Shown piece by piece: positions 10,860 through 20,006 of a DNA stretch of 64,000 nt (positions within the stretch are counted from its first letter, which is position 1; each line of letters starts with the position of its first letter). This stretch comes from Nitrospirota bacterium (GTDB lineage Bacteria > Nitrospirota > JACRHJ01). The stretch is from the NCBI GenBank assembly GCA_016212105.1, contig JACRHJ010000007.1:1-64000 (forward strand), given 5' to 3'. The translations under genes and the position numbers were made by a program. Below the pieces are notes generated by a model that saw only the letters and a program-made list of their open reading frames with translations, was not told the origin of the DNA and did no database searches.

Positions 10860-10883
10860 TCATATAGATGAACGTTTATATGA
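10860..10883 (-). promoter_or_regulatory. arsR: Candidate ArsR operator
   Basis: A perfect 7-bp inverted repeat, TCATATA (10860-10866) and TATATGA (10877-10883), has a 10-bp centre. It overlaps the -10 hexamer of the arsR promoter and ends nine bases before the start codon. AT-rich dyads of this size and position are typical ArsR sites, so autorepression is the likely role. Confidence 0.75.
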
Positions 10884-10908
10884 TAACCTCTGCCGCGTCT
10901 GATGTCAA
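10880..10908 (-). promoter_or_regulatory. arsR: Sigma-70 promoter of arsR
   Basis: Read on the minus strand, TTGACA (10908-10903) and TATCAT (10885-10880) are separated by exactly 17 bp, a near-consensus housekeeping promoter. The -10 overlaps the ArsR dyad. Confidence 0.8.
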
Positions 10909-10958
10909 CAGTTTATAATGACCATGTATAGACTGTGGTGCATATCATTGGCGTCTGG

Positions 10959-10964
10959 TATAAT
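10959..10964 (+). promoter_or_regulatory. -10 element of the sensor-kinase operon
   Basis: A perfect TATAAT lies 33 bases before the kinase start codon. No good -35 is visible at 16-18 bp (TGGTGC at 17 bp is poor), so the promoter may need an activator. It is divergent from the arsR promoter. Confidence 0.5.
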
Positions 10965-10996
10965 AGCAGGGTAACAACCAATGAGGAAGAACGAAC

Positions 10997-12487
10997 GTGC
11001 TCTACCGTATTACCGCGGCCCTGCTGCCCAGGGTGTTCTGGCTCTCGATACTGACGATGGCCGGCTGGACCGCGCTTATCGCGGCAAGCCTCTATGGAGC
11101 CATCGAGCGTCATCACGCCGAAACGCTGGAAAACGCCGCGGTCGAGGCGAGGAGCATATACTACCTCAACAAGGAGTACAGGAGCTGGGTGTCCGACCGG
11201 GGCGGGGTATATGTCAGGGTCACGGACGATTTCAGGCCAAACCCGTACCTGAAACTGCCCAAGAGGGACGTCACGACCACGGACGGCACGCAGCTTACGC
11301 TCGTGAACCCGGCCTACATGACGCGTCTCGTCTTCGAGTACGTCGGGAAGCGGTCGTCCCCTCCAATCATCAACCGGCTTGTCAGCACGAAATACGTGAA
11401 CCCGTTGAACGCGCCAGACGGCTGGGAGCGTGAAAACCTCGAACTCTTCGAGACGGGGTCCGTCGAGGCGAGCAAGGTGGTCACCATAGGCGGCGAGCCG
11501 TATCTCAGGTACATGAAGCCGTTTCTCACCGAGGACGGCTGCCTCAAATGCCACGGGAGCCAGGGCTACAATACCGGCGACGTTCGTGGCGGGATAAGCC
11601 TGTCCATACCGCTCAAGCCTTTCCTCGACGCGGAGGCAAGGCTCCGTGACAGCGCGATAAAACGCTACTTTGTGATATGGTTTATCGGCATAGGCATTAT
11701 ATCTTTTTACTCTATCGGGATTACAGCCGCCACCAGGCGCAGGATAGCGCAGAAGGAGGCGAAGCTGTCGTCCATGCGCCAGATGATGGTCGGCATGGCC
11801 CACCACTGGCGTCAGCCGATGAACAGGATAGGCCTCACGCTCCAGGGCCTGGACTCGGCCAGCAGGGACGGCGGCATCGACGTACGATACATAGACAACT
11901 CCGTTAGGCGTGCAATGTCCGAGCTGAACGCGATGTCCGCCGACATCAGCCTGTTCAACGCGACATTCAGGCCTGCCGGCGCGGCGGGCAGCGCGGCCGC
12001 GAAGGTCCCGCTGCGTGCCGTCTTCGGGGACGCCATGCTCCTGCTCCAGGAGAACGGCATAACGCCCACGCTTTCCTGCCGGGGCGGCGTCTTCGCCCGG
12101 CAGTGCCTCGACGAGCCGGTTTCCGGCGACGGACGGATGCTCGAGACCGTCATCAACACGCTTGCCGTCAACTCGGTCAACGCCATAAAGGAGCGTATAA
12201 TAAGGGGCGAGCTTCCCCCCGGCGGCGGCGTGGTGGATATTGAATGCACAATGCGCCGGAAGCGGCTGCGGCTCAGGATGACAGACAACGGCGGCGGCAT
12301 ACCCGCCGAGGTAATGGACAGGCTGTTCGAGCCGTACTTCACCACCAAGGACAAGTCCGTCCATTCCGGGACCGGCCTGTTCGTGGCGAAGACGATAGTC
12401 GAACAGTATTACGACGGGTCCATCAGGGTCCGGAACTCCGGAGACTCAGCCGAAATCCTGCTGGAGGTAATGATAGACGATGAATAA
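10997..12487 (+). CDS. Membrane histidine kinase with CXXCH (haem-type) periplasmic sensor
   Basis: A 496-aa sensor kinase. It has an N-terminal membrane helix (about residues 12-32), a periplasmic domain of the DUF3365/Tll0287 type containing CLKCH at residues 182-186, a second helix near 230-250, then the phosphoacceptor box (MAHHWRQPMNR, His about 269) and an ATPase domain with DNGGGIP and TGLFVAKTI. CXXCH is the covalent haem c attachment motif, so redox, oxygen or NO sensing is inferred. The start is GTG with GAGGAA upstream. It overlaps its response regulator by eight bases and diverges from arsR. Confidence 0.88.
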   Translation: MLYRITAALLPRVFWLSILTMAGWTALIAASLYGAIERHHAETLENAAVEARSIYYLNKEYRSWVSDRGGVYVRVTDDFRPNPYLKLPKRDVTTTDGTQLTLVNPAYMTRLVFEYVGKRSSPPIINRLVSTKYVNPLNAPDGWERENLELFETGSVEASKVVTIGGEPYLRYMKPFLTEDGCLKCHGSQGYNTGDVRGGISLSIPLKPFLDAEARLRDSAIKRYFVIWFIGIGIISFYSIGITAATRRRIAQKEAKLSSMRQMMVGMAHHWRQPMNRIGLTLQGLDSASRDGGIDVRYIDNSVRRAMSELNAMSADISLFNATFRPAGAAGSAAAKVPLRAVFGDAMLLLQENGITPTLSCRGGVFARQCLDEPVSGDGRMLETVINTLAVNSVNAIKERIIRGELPPGGGVVDIECTMRRKRLRLRMTDNGGGIPAEVMDRLFEPYFTTKDKSVHSGTGLFVAKTIVEQYYDGSIRVRNSGDSAEILLEVMIDDE

Positions 12488-12854
12488 CGGCAAGAAGGGC
12501 AGGGTGCTCATAGTCGAGGACGACAGGGACGAACAGGAGCTGATGCGGCGGTTCCTGGCCCGGGACTTCGCCGAGGTCTACACGGCGTCCAACGGCTGCG
12601 AGGGGCTGGAACTGTTCCGCCAGCACCGCCCCGGCGTGGTGGTCACGGACATCCAGATGCCGGAGATGGACGGCCTCGAGATGATAGAGCGGATTGCCGG
12701 GGAGGCCCCTTCCCAGCCGATAATCGTTGCCACCGGCTACGACGACGACGAGCACAAATCAGACAAGGCCTGGCATACATTCGTCAAGCCCATCAGCTAC
12801 AGGGACCTCTCGAAGGCGGTCGCAGCCTGCCTGGAGAAGTCCGGACATTCATAA
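12480..12854 (+). CDS. Single-domain response regulator
   Basis: A 124-aa receiver domain with no output domain. The acidic pocket is EDD near residues 13-15, the phosphoacceptor is Asp in VVTDIQMPEMDGLEM (about D57), and the conserved Lys is in FVKPIS. Its start overlaps the kinase stop, so the two form a pair. Without an output domain it probably acts through protein contacts or a phosphorelay. Confidence 0.92.
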   Translation: MNNGKKGRVLIVEDDRDEQELMRRFLARDFAEVYTASNGCEGLELFRQHRPGVVVTDIQMPEMDGLEMIERIAGEAPSQPIIVATGYDDDEHKSDKAWHTFVKPISYRDLSKAVAACLEKSGHS

Positions 12855-12890
12855 ATTCTCGCATTCACAAATCCAGTCAGCAGTTTATCA

Positions 12891-12937
12891 TTGACAAATA
12901 TGTTCTGATGTATAAAATAGGAATGAACGTTCATTCC
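12891..12937 (+). promoter_or_regulatory. tetR promoter with palindromic operator
   Basis: TTGACA (12891-12896) and TAAAAT (12913-12918) are spaced 16 bp. An 18-bp perfect palindrome, GGAATGAACGTTCATTCC (12920-12937), starts two bases after the -10 and covers the expected transcription start. Palindromes with a GAACGTTC core are classic TetR-family operators, so the downstream regulator most likely binds here and represses itself. Confidence 0.85.
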
Positions 12938-12952
12938 CAAATTAAATGCAAT

Positions 12953-13546
12953 ATGAAAATCACAAAGGCTGACAAGAAGGCGGCGGTTATCAGGGCCGCG
13001 CTCGAACTCATCGCGGAACGCGGCTTCCACGGCGCCCCTGCGGCGAATATAGCCGCGCGCGCGCGCGTCGGGGTCGGCACGATATACCGGTACTTCGAGA
13101 ACAAGGACGCGCTGATAGTCGGGATAATGCACGACCTGGAGGCACGGGTCGCGGCCAGGCTGTTCGACGAGGCCTACCTGAAGGACGGCACGGCAAGGGA
13201 GCGGTTCCTGCATATTTCCGGCGGTCTGCTAAACTATTACATGGACAACCCGCTCGACTTCAGGTTCGTGGAGCAGTTCATGAACTCTCCATATGGCGCT
13301 GCGTTCTGCCGGGACAAGATATTCGGCGAGCCCTCGACGGAAGGCGTGGCCGGCGCGCTCAGGAGGCTGTTCGAGGACGGCATGGACGGCGGGCTCGTGA
13401 AGCCGCTCCCGCTCCCGGTGCTGTTCTCGCTGTCGTTCGGCCCGGTGATGTTCATCATGCGCGACCACATACTCGGGCTCATCACGCTCGACGAGCCGCT
13501 GATGGACGCGACAGTTAAGGCTTGCTGGGACGCGATAAAGGCATAA
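12953..13546 (+). CDS. TetR/AcrR-family transcriptional repressor
   Basis: The N-terminal helix-turn-helix is clear: AALELIAERGFHGAPAANIA, then VGVGTIYRYFENKDAL. The rest is the variable ligand-binding domain. ATG 12953 (MKITKADKKAAV) is chosen over 12908 because the longer frame would translate through the operator. About 197 aa. It lies upstream of the RND efflux genes in the same orientation and probably controls them. The region before the efflux genes has no obvious second copy of the operator, so control may be by read-through. Confidence 0.9.
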   Translation: MKITKADKKAAVIRAALELIAERGFHGAPAANIAARARVGVGTIYRYFENKDALIVGIMHDLEARVAARLFDEAYLKDGTARERFLHISGGLLNYYMDNPLDFRFVEQFMNSPYGAAFCRDKIFGEPSTEGVAGALRRLFEDGMDGGLVKPLPLPVLFSLSFGPVMFIMRDHILGLITLDEPLMDATVKACWDAIKA

Positions 13547-13900
13547 AAGACGAAGTCCCGCCTTTTTGTAAGAAGGGGGCCCCCACCGCTTAGGCGAGGT
13601 TTTATCGAGCCTTAGCGCGGGGCGGTCGCCCAAAAACTATTCAGCTAACCGCCGTTGGCGGTATTATTAAACCGGCAACAATAAGCAAACTTCCTGGACC
13701 CCGTGTCAAGCACGGGGCGACGAACAAGCACACGTAATTCCCGCCCCGGTTTTAGGCATACCGGGGTAAACTCCAGCGGGAATCCAGGAACTTTCAATGC
13801 GCGTGCAACAAGTATAAACCAAAGTCACTGGACCCCCGCCTTCGCGGGGGTGACGTTGTTGCGTTTAAGTGTTTCCGCCCTAACAAGAAGGAGTCCCAAA
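13547..13900. repeat. Repeat cluster between tetR and the efflux operon
   Basis: No gene. A degenerate CCGCCTTTTTGTAAGAAGG unit (about 13555-13640), a small ACCGCCGTTGGCGGT hairpin (about 13648-13662), a GGACCCCGTGTCAAGCACGG repeat (about 13691-13722) and a bipartite CCCGCC...GGCGGG/ACCCCCGCCTTCGCGGGGGT element (about 13739-13855) fill it. The last 45 bases carry the adaptor ribosome site. An upstream in-frame reading of the adaptor gene through these repeats is not credible. Confidence 0.75.
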
Positions 13901-15097
13901 GTGTCATCCAAAACGTTGGTCATTACAGCCGTCCTGGGCGTAGTCCTCGCCGCCGGCGTCGTATCATGCAAACCCAAACCGCCGGCCGGGCCGCCGCAGA
14001 TGCCGCCCGCGACGGTCACGGCCGTCACGCTCTCGGCGTCGCAGGTTACAGTCACCGAGGACTATGTCGGCCAGACAGAGGCCAAGGACACGGTCGAGAT
14101 ACGCGCTCGGGTGGGCGGCATACTCGAACGCCAGGCGTTCGTTGACGGCGAGCGCGTCGTCAAGGGCCAGCTCCTCTACGTCATTGACCAGGAGACGTAC
14201 AAGGTCGCGCTCGCGTCCGCGAAGGCCTCGCTCGCGGCGGCGAAGGCCTCGCTCGCGCAGGCCAGGGCTAACGCCCTGAGGGCCCAGCAGGACCTGGAGC
14301 GGACGAAGCCGCTCGCGGAGGCGCAGGCGGTGAGCCGCCAGCAGCTCGACACGGCGGTCGCGGCCGAGGCGGCCGGCAAGGCGCAGGTCGAGGCGGCCGA
14401 GGCGGCGGTGAAGCAGGCGGAGGCCGCGGTAAGCCAGGCGGAGCTGAACCTGGCGTATACCGCGGTAACGGCGCCCAGGGACGGCGACGTCTCGGCGTCT
14501 CTTGTGCGCGCCGGCTCGCTCATATCGCCCGCAAGCACGCTTATGGCGACGCTTTACTCGCTCGACCCGATGTACATAAACACGACCGTCAGCGAGGAGA
14601 GGCTCCTCCAGCTCAAGCGGCAGTACGGCGCGGGCCTCGGCAAGGGCATCGCCTCCGGGCCTCCTGTAAAGGTGCTCCTCACGGACGGGAGCGAGTACCG
14701 CTTCCCCGGCAGGATAAACTACTTCGGCGCGGCTGTGGACAGGGACACCGGCACGCTTGCCGTGCGCGTCTCCGTGCCGAACCCGGACGGGTATCTGAAG
14801 CCCGGCCAGTTCGTGCGCGTGGTCTTCCCCGGCACGACGATCAAGGACGCGATAAAGGTGCCGCTCCAGGCGGTGCAGCAGATGCAGGACGTCAAGACGG
14901 TCCTGGTCGTGGGCCCCGGCAACGTCGTCGAGGCGCGCCAGATAAAGGGCGAGAACACCGTCGGCAACGACCTCGTCGTGGAGTCCGGCCTGAAGCCCGG
15001 CGAGACGATTATAGTAGAGGGCACGGCGAAGGCAAAGCCGGGCGCGCCGGTGAACCCCGTGCCGCCGGGCGCGGAACAGGCAGGCGGGCATGTTTAA
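13901..15097 (+). CDS. RND efflux periplasmic adaptor lipoprotein
   Basis: A membrane-fusion protein linking the inner-membrane pump to the outer-membrane channel. The start is GTG 13901, with GGAG seven bases upstream and a lipoprotein signal immediately after (lipobox VVSC, Cys about 23). The domains are in the usual order: barrel-sandwich hybrid (EIRARVGGILERQAFVDGE), a long alanine-rich coiled-coil hairpin (about residues 85-165), the second lipoyl half (LAYTAVTAPRDGDVSA), then beta-barrel and membrane-proximal domains. 398 aa, typical of AcrA. It overlaps the pump gene by eight bases. Confidence 0.94.
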   Translation: MSSKTLVITAVLGVVLAAGVVSCKPKPPAGPPQMPPATVTAVTLSASQVTVTEDYVGQTEAKDTVEIRARVGGILERQAFVDGERVVKGQLLYVIDQETYKVALASAKASLAAAKASLAQARANALRAQQDLERTKPLAEAQAVSRQQLDTAVAAEAAGKAQVEAAEAAVKQAEAAVSQAELNLAYTAVTAPRDGDVSASLVRAGSLISPASTLMATLYSLDPMYINTTVSEERLLQLKRQYGAGLGKGIASGPPVKVLLTDGSEYRFPGRINYFGAAVDRDTGTLAVRVSVPNPDGYLKPGQFVRVVFPGTTIKDAIKVPLQAVQQMQDVKTVLVVGPGNVVEARQIKGENTVGNDLVVESGLKPGETIIVEGTAKAKPGAPVNPVPPGAEQAGGHV

Positions 15098-18000
15098 CTT
15101 CTTCATAGACAGGCCGGTACTATCGTCGGTCATATCCCTCGTCATCCTGCTCGCAGGGGCGATAGCGGGCTTCGGCCTGCCCAAGGCCCAGTACCCGCAG
15201 ATAATACCGCCGCAGGTGCAGGTCTCGACGATATTCCCCGGCGCGAACTCGCAGGTCGTCACCGAGTCCATTGCCTCGCCGCTGGAGCAGCAGATAAACG
15301 GCGCGGACGACATGCTGTACATGGACTCGAAGTCGTCAAACGACGGCGCGTACAACCTGACCATAACGTTCGAGGTCGGCACGGACCAGGACCTGGCCGC
15401 GGTAGACGTCCAGAACCGCATCTCGATTGCGCAGTCCGCGCTCCCTTCGGACGTTATAAGGCAGGGCGTCATCGTGCGCAAGTCTTCGAGCGACTTCCTC
15501 TCGGTCATTTCGCTGACGTCGCCCAGCGGAAAGTACGACGCGCTGTTCCTGAGCAACTACGCGACGCTGAACCTTGTGGACGCGATAGCCCGCATAAAGG
15601 GCGTCGGCAGTGTGCGCGTCTTCGGCGCACGCGATTACAGCATGCGCGTCTGGCTCGACCCGGACAGGATGGCGCGGCTCGGCGTCACGGCGGGCGACAT
15701 AGCGAACGTCATCCGCGAGCAGAACGTCGTCGCCCCGGCGGGCCGTCTCGGCGTGCCGCCTGGACTGCCAGGCCAGCAGATGCAGTTCACCGCCACGGTC
15801 CAAGGCAGGCTCAAGGACGTCAAAGAGTACGAGGACATGATAATACGCGGCCTGCCCGACGGGCGGCTGGTGCGGATGAAGGACGTCGCGCGCATACAGC
15901 TTGCCGCGGTGGACTACTCGATTAACGCGGCGGAGGACGGGAAGCCCGCCGCGCTGGTCGGCATCTTCCTCCAGCCGGACGCGGACGCGCTCAAGGTGGC
16001 CCAGGCGGTCGAGAAGACGATGGCGGAGATGTCGAAGGGCTTCCCGGACGGCGTCGTATATGCCATGCCGTACTCGACCACTCCGTTCGTCACGGAGTCG
16101 ATGAAGGAGGTCGCGCTGACGCTCAGCATCGCGTTCCTGCTCGTCGTGCTCGTCGTGTACGTATTCCTCCAGTCGCCGAGGGCTACGCTCATCCCGATGC
16201 TCGCCGTGCCGGTCTCCATCGTCGGCACGATGTCGGCATTCGCCGGGCTCGGATTCTCGCTCAACATGCTGACGCTGTTCGGCCTGATACTCGCCATAGG
16301 AATAGTCGTTGACGACGCCATAGTCGTCGTCGAGGCGGTGCAGCACAAGATAGACGCGTTCGGCATGGACGCGAAGAAGGCGACAAAGGCCGCCATGTCA
16401 GAGGTCGGCGGCCCGGTCGTCGCAATCGCCCTCGTACTGTCGGCGGTCTTCATACCGGTCGCCTTCCTCGGCGGCCTGACCGGCCAGCTATACAAGCAGT
16501 TTGCCCTGACGCTCGCGGTCTCGGTGCTCCTGTCCGCGGTAGTAGCATTGACGCTCACGCCCGCGCTCTGCGCGCTCCTCCTGAAGCCCAAGATGACAGA
16601 GCACAAGTTCGCCGTGGCGAAGTGGTTCTTCGGCTGGTTCAACGGCTTCTTCGACCGGTTCCAGCGCGGGTACCACGCCTCTGTCGTAAGGTTCATAAGG
16701 CACGGCGCGCTCGTCATGCTGACATTCCTCGTCCTGGCCGGCGTGATGTACTTCATGGTGAAGACACGCCCGACCGGCCTCGTCCCAGAGGAGGACCAGG
16801 GCTACCTCATCTCCATCGTGACGCTGCCGCCCGCGGCCTCGCTGGAGCGGACTACCGCCGTCACCAACCAGATGCAGGCGATGCTGAAGGAGACGCCGGG
16901 CGTCGCCGGCTCTGTCGCCATCGCGGGCCTGAACCTCTTCACGTTCACGACGACGTCGTACAACGCGACGGTCTTCATAAGGCTCAAGCCGTGGGAGAAG
17001 AGGAACTCCCCGGACACCACCGCACGCGCGATTCAGGGCAAGCTGATGGGCATGCTGAACATGACGCTGAAGGACGCGAACGTCCTGGTCGTCAACCCGC
17101 CGCCGATCCGGGGCCTCGGCACGACCTCGGGCTTCGAGCTTGTCCTCCAGGACAAGTCCGGCGGCTCGGTCGAGAAGTTCAACGGGGTCCTGCACGAGTT
17201 CATCGGGAAGCTGTTCCAGGACCCCGCGGTCGGCTTCGCGTTCACGACGTTCGACACCAACATACCGCAGATAGAGTACGTCGTGGACAGGGAGAAGGTC
17301 AAGTCGCTAGGGGTGCAGCTCTCGGACGTATTCTTCTCGCTCCAGATGTTCCTCGGCGGCAACTACGTGAACGACTTCAACCTCTTCGGCAGGACGTTCA
17401 AGGTCGTGGCCCAGGGCGAGGCGGCGATGCGCGCCCACCCGGAGGACGTGAAACGACTGTACGTCAGGAACAACAAGGGCGACATGATACCGCTTTCCAC
17501 GCTCCTGAGCATAAAGCGCACAAACGGGCCGGAGTACCTCGAAAGGTATAACCTCTACCGGGCCGTGACGATCAACGGCGGGCCCAAGCCGGGGGTCAGC
17601 TCCGGCCAGGCGATCGCCGCCGTGGAAAAGCTTGCCGAGTCGCTCCCCGAGGGCTACGGCATAGACTGGACCGGCTCGACGTACCAGGAGAAGAAGACGG
17701 CCGGGCAGACCGGTTACATATTCCTGCTGTCCATCCTGTTCGTGTTCCTGGTGCTCGCGGCGCTGTACGAGTCGTGGACGCTCCCGGTCTCGATACTCCT
17801 CGTCATACCTTTCGGCGTACTCGGCGCGTTCTCCGGGCTGATACTGCGGGGCTTGGACAACAACGTATTCGTCCAGATAGGCCTCATCATGCTCATCGGC
17901 CTCGCGGCGAAGAACGCGGTGCTCATCGTCGAGTTTGCCAAGATCTCGCGGGAGCGCGGCATGGGCATCGTGGACGCGGCCATCGCCGGGGCAAGGCTCC

Positions 18001-18260
18001 GGCTAAGGCCGATACTGATGACGTCTTTCGCGTTCATATTCGGGACGCTCCCGCTCGCGGTAGCGCACGGCGCGGGCGCGGGCGCGAGGCGGTCGCTCGG
18101 CACCGCGGTCGTCTTCGGCATGCTGTTCGCCACGATGATAGGCATATTCATCATCCCGGTATACTACGTCGTGATCGAGAGCCTGAGCGAGAGGAAGAAC
18201 CCGTTCCGGAAGGAGAACAGTACGCCCAGGGAACAGGCACCGGGAGAGATGGGAGAATGA
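15090..18260 (+). CDS. RND multidrug efflux transporter, AcrB/HAE1 type
   Basis: A 1056-aa inner-membrane proton-driven pump of usual AcrB length. It starts MFNFFIDRPVLSSVISLVIL, as the family does. The paired aspartates of the proton relay are seen in GIVVDDAIVVVEAV and the matching lysine in GLAAKNAVLIVEFAK. Two large periplasmic loops follow helices 1 and 7. The adaptor upstream overlaps by eight bases; the outer-membrane factor follows after 267 bp of repeats. HAE1-type pumps usually export hydrophobic and amphiphilic drugs; the real substrate is unknown. Confidence 0.96.
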   Translation: MFNFFIDRPVLSSVISLVILLAGAIAGFGLPKAQYPQIIPPQVQVSTIFPGANSQVVTESIASPLEQQINGADDMLYMDSKSSNDGAYNLTITFEVGTDQDLAAVDVQNRISIAQSALPSDVIRQGVIVRKSSSDFLSVISLTSPSGKYDALFLSNYATLNLVDAIARIKGVGSVRVFGARDYSMRVWLDPDRMARLGVTAGDIANVIREQNVVAPAGRLGVPPGLPGQQMQFTATVQGRLKDVKEYEDMIIRGLPDGRLVRMKDVARIQLAAVDYSINAAEDGKPAALVGIFLQPDADALKVAQAVEKTMAEMSKGFPDGVVYAMPYSTTPFVTESMKEVALTLSIAFLLVVLVVYVFLQSPRATLIPMLAVPVSIVGTMSAFAGLGFSLNMLTLFGLILAIGIVVDDAIVVVEAVQHKIDAFGMDAKKATKAAMSEVGGPVVAIALVLSAVFIPVAFLGGLTGQLYKQFALTLAVSVLLSAVVALTLTPALCALLLKPKMTEHKFAVAKWFFGWFNGFFDRFQRGYHASVVRFIRHGALVMLTFLVLAGVMYFMVKTRPTGLVPEEDQGYLISIVTLPPAASLERTTAVTNQMQAMLKETPGVAGSVAIAGLNLFTFTTTSYNATVFIRLKPWEKRNSPDTTARAIQGKLMGMLNMTLKDANVLVVNPPPIRGLGTTSGFELVLQDKSGGSVEKFNGVLHEFIGKLFQDPAVGFAFTTFDTNIPQIEYVVDREKVKSLGVQLSDVFFSLQMFLGGNYVNDFNLFGRTFKVVAQGEAAMRAHPEDVKRLYVRNNKGDMIPLSTLLSIKRTNGPEYLERYNLYRAVTINGGPKPGVSSGQAIAAVEKLAESLPEGYGIDWTGSTYQEKKTAGQTGYIFLLSILFVFLVLAALYESWTLPVSILLVIPFGVLGAFSGLILRGLDNNVFVQIGLIMLIGLAAKNAVLIVEFAKISRERGMGIVDAAIAGARLRLRPILMTSFAFIFGTLPLAVAHGAGAGARRSLGTAVVFGMLFATMIGIFIIPVYYVVIESLSERKNPFRKENSTPREQAPGEMGE

Positions 18261-18527
18261 GGTAATAACACCCCCAGCCCCCTCTTAAACTAAGAGGGGG
18301 ATTATAATGGAAGCCCTCCCCCCCCAACCTCTCTCCCGCGTGGAGAGGGGGATGTAGGGTGGGCACCGCCCACCGCTTGTCATTGCGAGGAGCGCAGCGA
18401 CGCGGCAACCTCCTCCTTTGAACGTCATTCCCGCGAAGGCGGGAATCCAGGATGTGGAGACCCCTCACCCCCAACCCCCTCTCCCGCGAGGAGAGGGGGA
18501 TTTATAAGGGAAATGCCAGGAGACGAA
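18261..18527. repeat. Repeat cluster between pump and outer-membrane factor genes
   Basis: It contains a CCCCTCTTAAACTAAGAGGGG dyad (about 18280-18300), CCTCTCTCCCGCGTGGAGAG, a GTGGGCACCGCCCAC dyad, a TTGCGAGGAGCG...GCGGCAACCTCC repeat (about 18380-18418), the CATTCCCGCGAAGGCGGGAA hairpin and a CCCCCTCTCCCGCGAGGAGA unit. These could partly uncouple expression of the downstream channel gene. Confidence 0.75.
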
Positions 18528-19958
18528 ATGAAAATTTACAGGTTATTGTTGGTGATGTCGTTGCTCGCCCTGCTCGCCGGCTGCTCGGTCGGCACGAAGT
18601 ACAGCAGGCCCGCCGTGGACGCACCCGCGTCGTTCCGGGGCGCGGGGCCGGCCCCGGAGACCGGGGCGGTAAAGGCTTCGGCTGCGAAACTCGACTGGTG
18701 GAGGATATACGGCGACGAGACGTTGCAGGGGCTTATCAAGACGGCGCTCGAAAACAATTACGACATCCGCGTCGCCGCCGCGCGCGTCGAGGAGTTCCGC
18801 GCGCTCGCGGGCATCAGCAGGTCGGCGAAGTACCCGGTCGTCTTCGCGGACGCGAGCGCGTCCCGGACTCGAAGCTCGTCATCACGCAACGGCTCGGAGC
18901 CGGAGTCGAGCAGCTATCGTGCCGCGCTCGACGCGTCTTATGAGATTGACCTGTGGGGCAGGGTAGCGTCGCTGAACGAGGCGGCCCGCGCCGACCTTCT
19001 GACATCGGAGTATGCCGCCGAGGCGGTCAGGACATCGCTCGTGTCGGGCGTCGCCACGACGTACTTCAACCTGCTCGCATTGGACGAACAACTGGGGATT
19101 GCAAGCCGGACAGTCGCCAACCGCGCAAAGTTCCAGGAGCTGACGAAATCGCAGTTCGACAACGGGACGGTGTCCAGGCTCGAGGTCGACAGGGCGGGGG
19201 CAAGCCTCTCGTCGGCGAAGACCGCCATCCCCGACATCGAACGACAGAGGGAGCAGGCGGAGAACCTGCTCAGCACGCTGCTTGGCCGGAACCCCGGACT
19301 GGTTACACGAGGCAATGCCGGCCTCGCTGACATGCCGGTACCGCCTGAAGTCCCGGCCGGGCTCCCGTCCGAACTCCTCGAACGCCGTCCGGACATAAGG
19401 GCCGCCGAGCAGGCGCTCGTCGCGGCCAACGCCCGCGCAAACGCTACGGAGACGCTCCAGTACCCGTCTCTCTCTCTGACCGGCGACATGGGCATTGCGA
19501 GCAACACGCTGCACAACTTCCTTACGGACCCCTCCGGGGTATGGTCGGTCGCGGCCGCCATCCTCCAGCCGATATGGAACGCGAACCGGACCGGCTACCT
19601 TATAGAAGCAGCCGAGGCGAGGCGCGAGCAGGCGACGCTCCAGTATTACAATACGGTCATCCAGTCGTTCCGGGAGGTCTCGGACGCGCTCGCCGCGCGT
19701 GCGCGGTACGCCGAACAGTTGAAGGAGCAGGAGCGTCAGGTGGAGGAGCTTAGGTCCGCGCTCGGCAGGGTGAACATGCGCTACGAGGCGGGCTATTCGT
19801 CTTATTTCGAGGTGGTAGACGCGGACGCGGCACTCTTCGGTGCGGAGCTTCAGCTCGTCCAGTCGAGGCGGAACACGCTTGTCTCGCTGGTCCAGCTCTA
19901 CAAGGCGCTGGGCGGCGGATGGAGTGGGACGGTCGCGGACGCGGAGGCGCGGAAATGA
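18528..19958 (+). CDS. Outer-membrane efflux lipoprotein (TolC/NodT type)
   Basis: The third component of the efflux system, an outer-membrane channel. ATG 18528 has AGGAG six bases upstream and opens with a lipoprotein signal, MKIYRLLLVMSLLALLAGC (lipobox LAGC, Cys19). The ~476-aa protein has the two-fold repeated OEP architecture with long amphipathic helices. The LLERRPDIRAAEQALVAANA segment is characteristic of NodT/OprM-like proteins. Confidence 0.93.
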   Translation: MKIYRLLLVMSLLALLAGCSVGTKYSRPAVDAPASFRGAGPAPETGAVKASAAKLDWWRIYGDETLQGLIKTALENNYDIRVAAARVEEFRALAGISRSAKYPVVFADASASRTRSSSSRNGSEPESSSYRAALDASYEIDLWGRVASLNEAARADLLTSEYAAEAVRTSLVSGVATTYFNLLALDEQLGIASRTVANRAKFQELTKSQFDNGTVSRLEVDRAGASLSSAKTAIPDIERQREQAENLLSTLLGRNPGLVTRGNAGLADMPVPPEVPAGLPSELLERRPDIRAAEQALVAANARANATETLQYPSLSLTGDMGIASNTLHNFLTDPSGVWSVAAAILQPIWNANRTGYLIEAAEARREQATLQYYNTVIQSFREVSDALAARARYAEQLKEQERQVEELRSALGRVNMRYEAGYSSYFEVVDADAALFGAELQLVQSRRNTLVSLVQLYKALGGGWSGTVADAEARK

Positions 19959-20006
19959 CGGGCAAACACCCTCTCCCCTCGCGGGAGAGGGCCGGGCTGA
20001 GGGGGC

